Assembly (NCBI GenBank): GCA_965228575.1
Contig: CBDDHW010000073.1
Coordinates: 55,784-119,783 of the forward strand
Direction: 5' to 3'
Origin: UBA11612 sp965228575
Lineage (GTDB): Bacteria; Pseudomonadota; Alphaproteobacteria; Rhodospirillales; Rhodospirillaceae
Length of the DNA: 64,000 bases
Part shown: positions 62,966 to 64,000 of the stretch, piece after piece
Position numbering within the stretch: position 1 is the first letter of the stretch
Layout of the letters: the number at the start of each line of letters is the position of its first letter
Notes under the pieces: model-generated
Database searches by the model: none
What the model saw: the letters and a program-made list of their open reading frames with translations, nothing else
Told to the model about the DNA's origin: nothing
Made by a program: the position numbers and the translations under genes

Positions 62966-64000
62966 TTGACCAAATGTGCCGCTCTTATCGTTGCAGCCGG
63001 CCGCGGCGAGCGGTTTGGAGGATCTGGGCCAAAACAATATGCATTTTTGAAGGGGGAAACGATCCTCCGTCGCACTATGCGCGCTTTTGCCGAACACCCA
63101 AAAATCGACAGGGTCTTGGTCGCCATCCACTCCGGCGACACTGATCTATTTAATCAAACCGCCGAGGGGTTGAGTGTTAACTGCGTACATGGTGGAGCGA
63201 CGCGGCAAGAGTCTGTTCTAAAAGGACTAGAAGAGCTCTCGTCTGACGCCCCCGATCTGGTTCTTATTCACGATGGTGCCCGGCCAATCGTTTCTGCTGC
63301 GTTGATTAGTCGGGTGATTGACGGATTAAGCGCGGCCGAAGGCGTACTTCCCGTTGTCCCGGTTGTTGATACTCTAAAGAGAGTTGAGAGATCCAAAGTA
63401 GGAGAAACCGTGCCGAGAGAAAATTTAGCTCGTGCGCAAACTCCTCAAGGGTTTCATTTTCCGAATATTCTCGAAGCCCACCGCAAGTATGCAGGCGAAG
63501 CTCTTACAGACGACGCGGCTGTCTTTGAACGTGCAGGCCATATCGTCGTCACGGTCGCAGGTGACGAGGACAACGTGAAGGTAACGACCATGGATGATCT
63601 CAGACGTTTGAACACTCAGCAGGGAGAAACGCGAACTGGCCAGGGTTTTGATGTCCATAAATTTGGGCCTGGAGAATTCGTCACTCTTTGCGGCGTTCAA
63701 ATTCCCTATGGCAAAGGGCTCGACGGCCATTCCGATGCCGACGTCGCCCTTCACGCAGCAACCGATGCGCTTCTCGGGGCGATTGGCGCCGGCGATATTG
63801 GTCAACACTTCCCTCCGAGTGATGAAAAGTGGCGCGGAGCATCTTCCGACAAGTTTATCCAATATGCGCAGAGTTTGCTGGCCGAGCGCGGCGGCGTTCT
63901 CACCCATCTCGATGTGACAATTATTTGTGAGAGCCCGAAAATTGGTCCCCACCGGGAGTCTTTGGTGCAATCGCTTGCTCAAATTTTAGGTGTTGAAGCA
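62966..64000 (+). CDS. ispDF: Bifunctional MEP cytidylyltransferase / ME-cPP synthase, 3' end cut by the window
   Basis: The visible 345 codons hold IspD (ALIVAAGRGERFGG, HGGATRQESVLKG, LIHDGARPIV, RENLARAQTPQGF) joined to IspF (GQGFDVHKF with the metal Asp and His, GKGLDGHSDADVALHAATDALLGAIGAGDIGQHFPPSD). No stop appears before the window ends. The fused enzyme is normal in alphaproteobacteria and performs steps 3 and 5 of the MEP isoprenoid pathway. I use the TTG at 62966 because AGAGG precedes it at good spacing; an in-frame ATG at 62927 is possible but has no such site. Divergent from dusB, the conserved arrangement. Confidence 0.93.
   Translation, partial: MTKCAALIVAAGRGERFGGSGPKQYAFLKGETILRRTMRAFAEHPKIDRVLVAIHSGDTDLFNQTAEGLSVNCVHGGATRQESVLKGLEELSSDAPDLVLIHDGARPIVSAALISRVIDGLSAAEGVLPVVPVVDTLKRVERSKVGETVPRENLARAQTPQGFHFPNILEAHRKYAGEALTDDAAVFERAGHIVVTVAGDEDNVKVTTMDDLRRLNTQQGETRTGQGFDVHKFGPGEFVTLCGVQIPYGKGLDGHSDADVALHAATDALLGAIGAGDIGQHFPPSDEKWRGASSDKFIQYAQSLLAERGGVLTHLDVTIICESPKIGPHRESLVQSLAQILGVEA

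Overview
This window is a chromosome segment of an alphaproteobacterium, most likely Rhodospirillales-like. The right end carries the conserved alphaproteobacterial order ispDF | dusB-ntrB-ntrC-ntrY-ntrX-dat-(HAD)-hfq-hflX, the middle carries rlpA-dac-tmk-holB-metG-tatD, and a mtnP-mtnA-class II aldolase cluster matches the methylthioadenosine salvage order known from Rhodospirillum rubrum. Naming the genus is not possible from the sequence alone.

Layout. 0-7 kb: a CheY-like protein, then a four-gene leftward operon for ion homeostasis (hemerythrin-DUF1538 fusion, two PII-like proteins, a CPA1 Na+/H+ antiporter with a cyclic-nucleotide-binding tail). 7-11.4 kb: an M20 peptidase-like protein convergent with a TRAP transporter (dctPQM). 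11.7-17.4 kb: a secreted cassette of unknown function (DUF1592 c-type haem protein, Tat-exported DUF1552 protein, triple-repeat lipoprotein). 17.4-33.1 kb: a probable genomic island whose right edge is a tRNA-Ser(TGA) and whose left edge is an exact 14-bp copy of that tRNA's 3' end. Apart from small edge sequences, it holds only a multihaem electron-transfer system. 33.3-36 kb: methylthioadenosine salvage. 36-47 kb: a membrane class III nucleotidyl cyclase, cell-wall genes and DNA/tRNA housekeeping genes. 47-51 kb: BLUF photoreceptor, DMT exporter, mazG and two unknown envelope proteins. 51-64 kb: inositol-phosphatase family gene, hflX, hfq, the Ntr two-component block, dusB, and ispDF running off the end.

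The most interesting system is the island (18.07-32.87 kb). A cytosolic fusion protein joins a FAD/NAD(P) oxidoreductase, two cAMP-type sensor domains and a four-cluster ferredoxin. It is followed by a His-rich membrane protein (probable b-type cytochrome), an FHA-TM-decahaem protein, a small secreted protein, a tandem GlcG/HbpS haem-binding protein, an outer-membrane beta-barrel, and a 1286-residue decahaem cytochrome ending in an LVIVD-type propeller. Two opposed genes add a five-haem cytochrome and a small secreted protein. I infer a ligand-gated route carrying electrons from cytosolic NAD(P)H through the periplasm to, or through, the outer membrane. The physiological acceptor cannot be read from the sequence. 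A nucleotidyl cyclase just outside the island and the cNMP tail on the antiporter give the window a recurring cyclic-nucleotide theme.

Quality note: mtnP, holB and metG each carry one extra base in a short homopolymer (C, C, A). Deleting that base restores a full-length family protein in each case. Two of the three are essential genes, so these are most likely sequence errors rather than decay.
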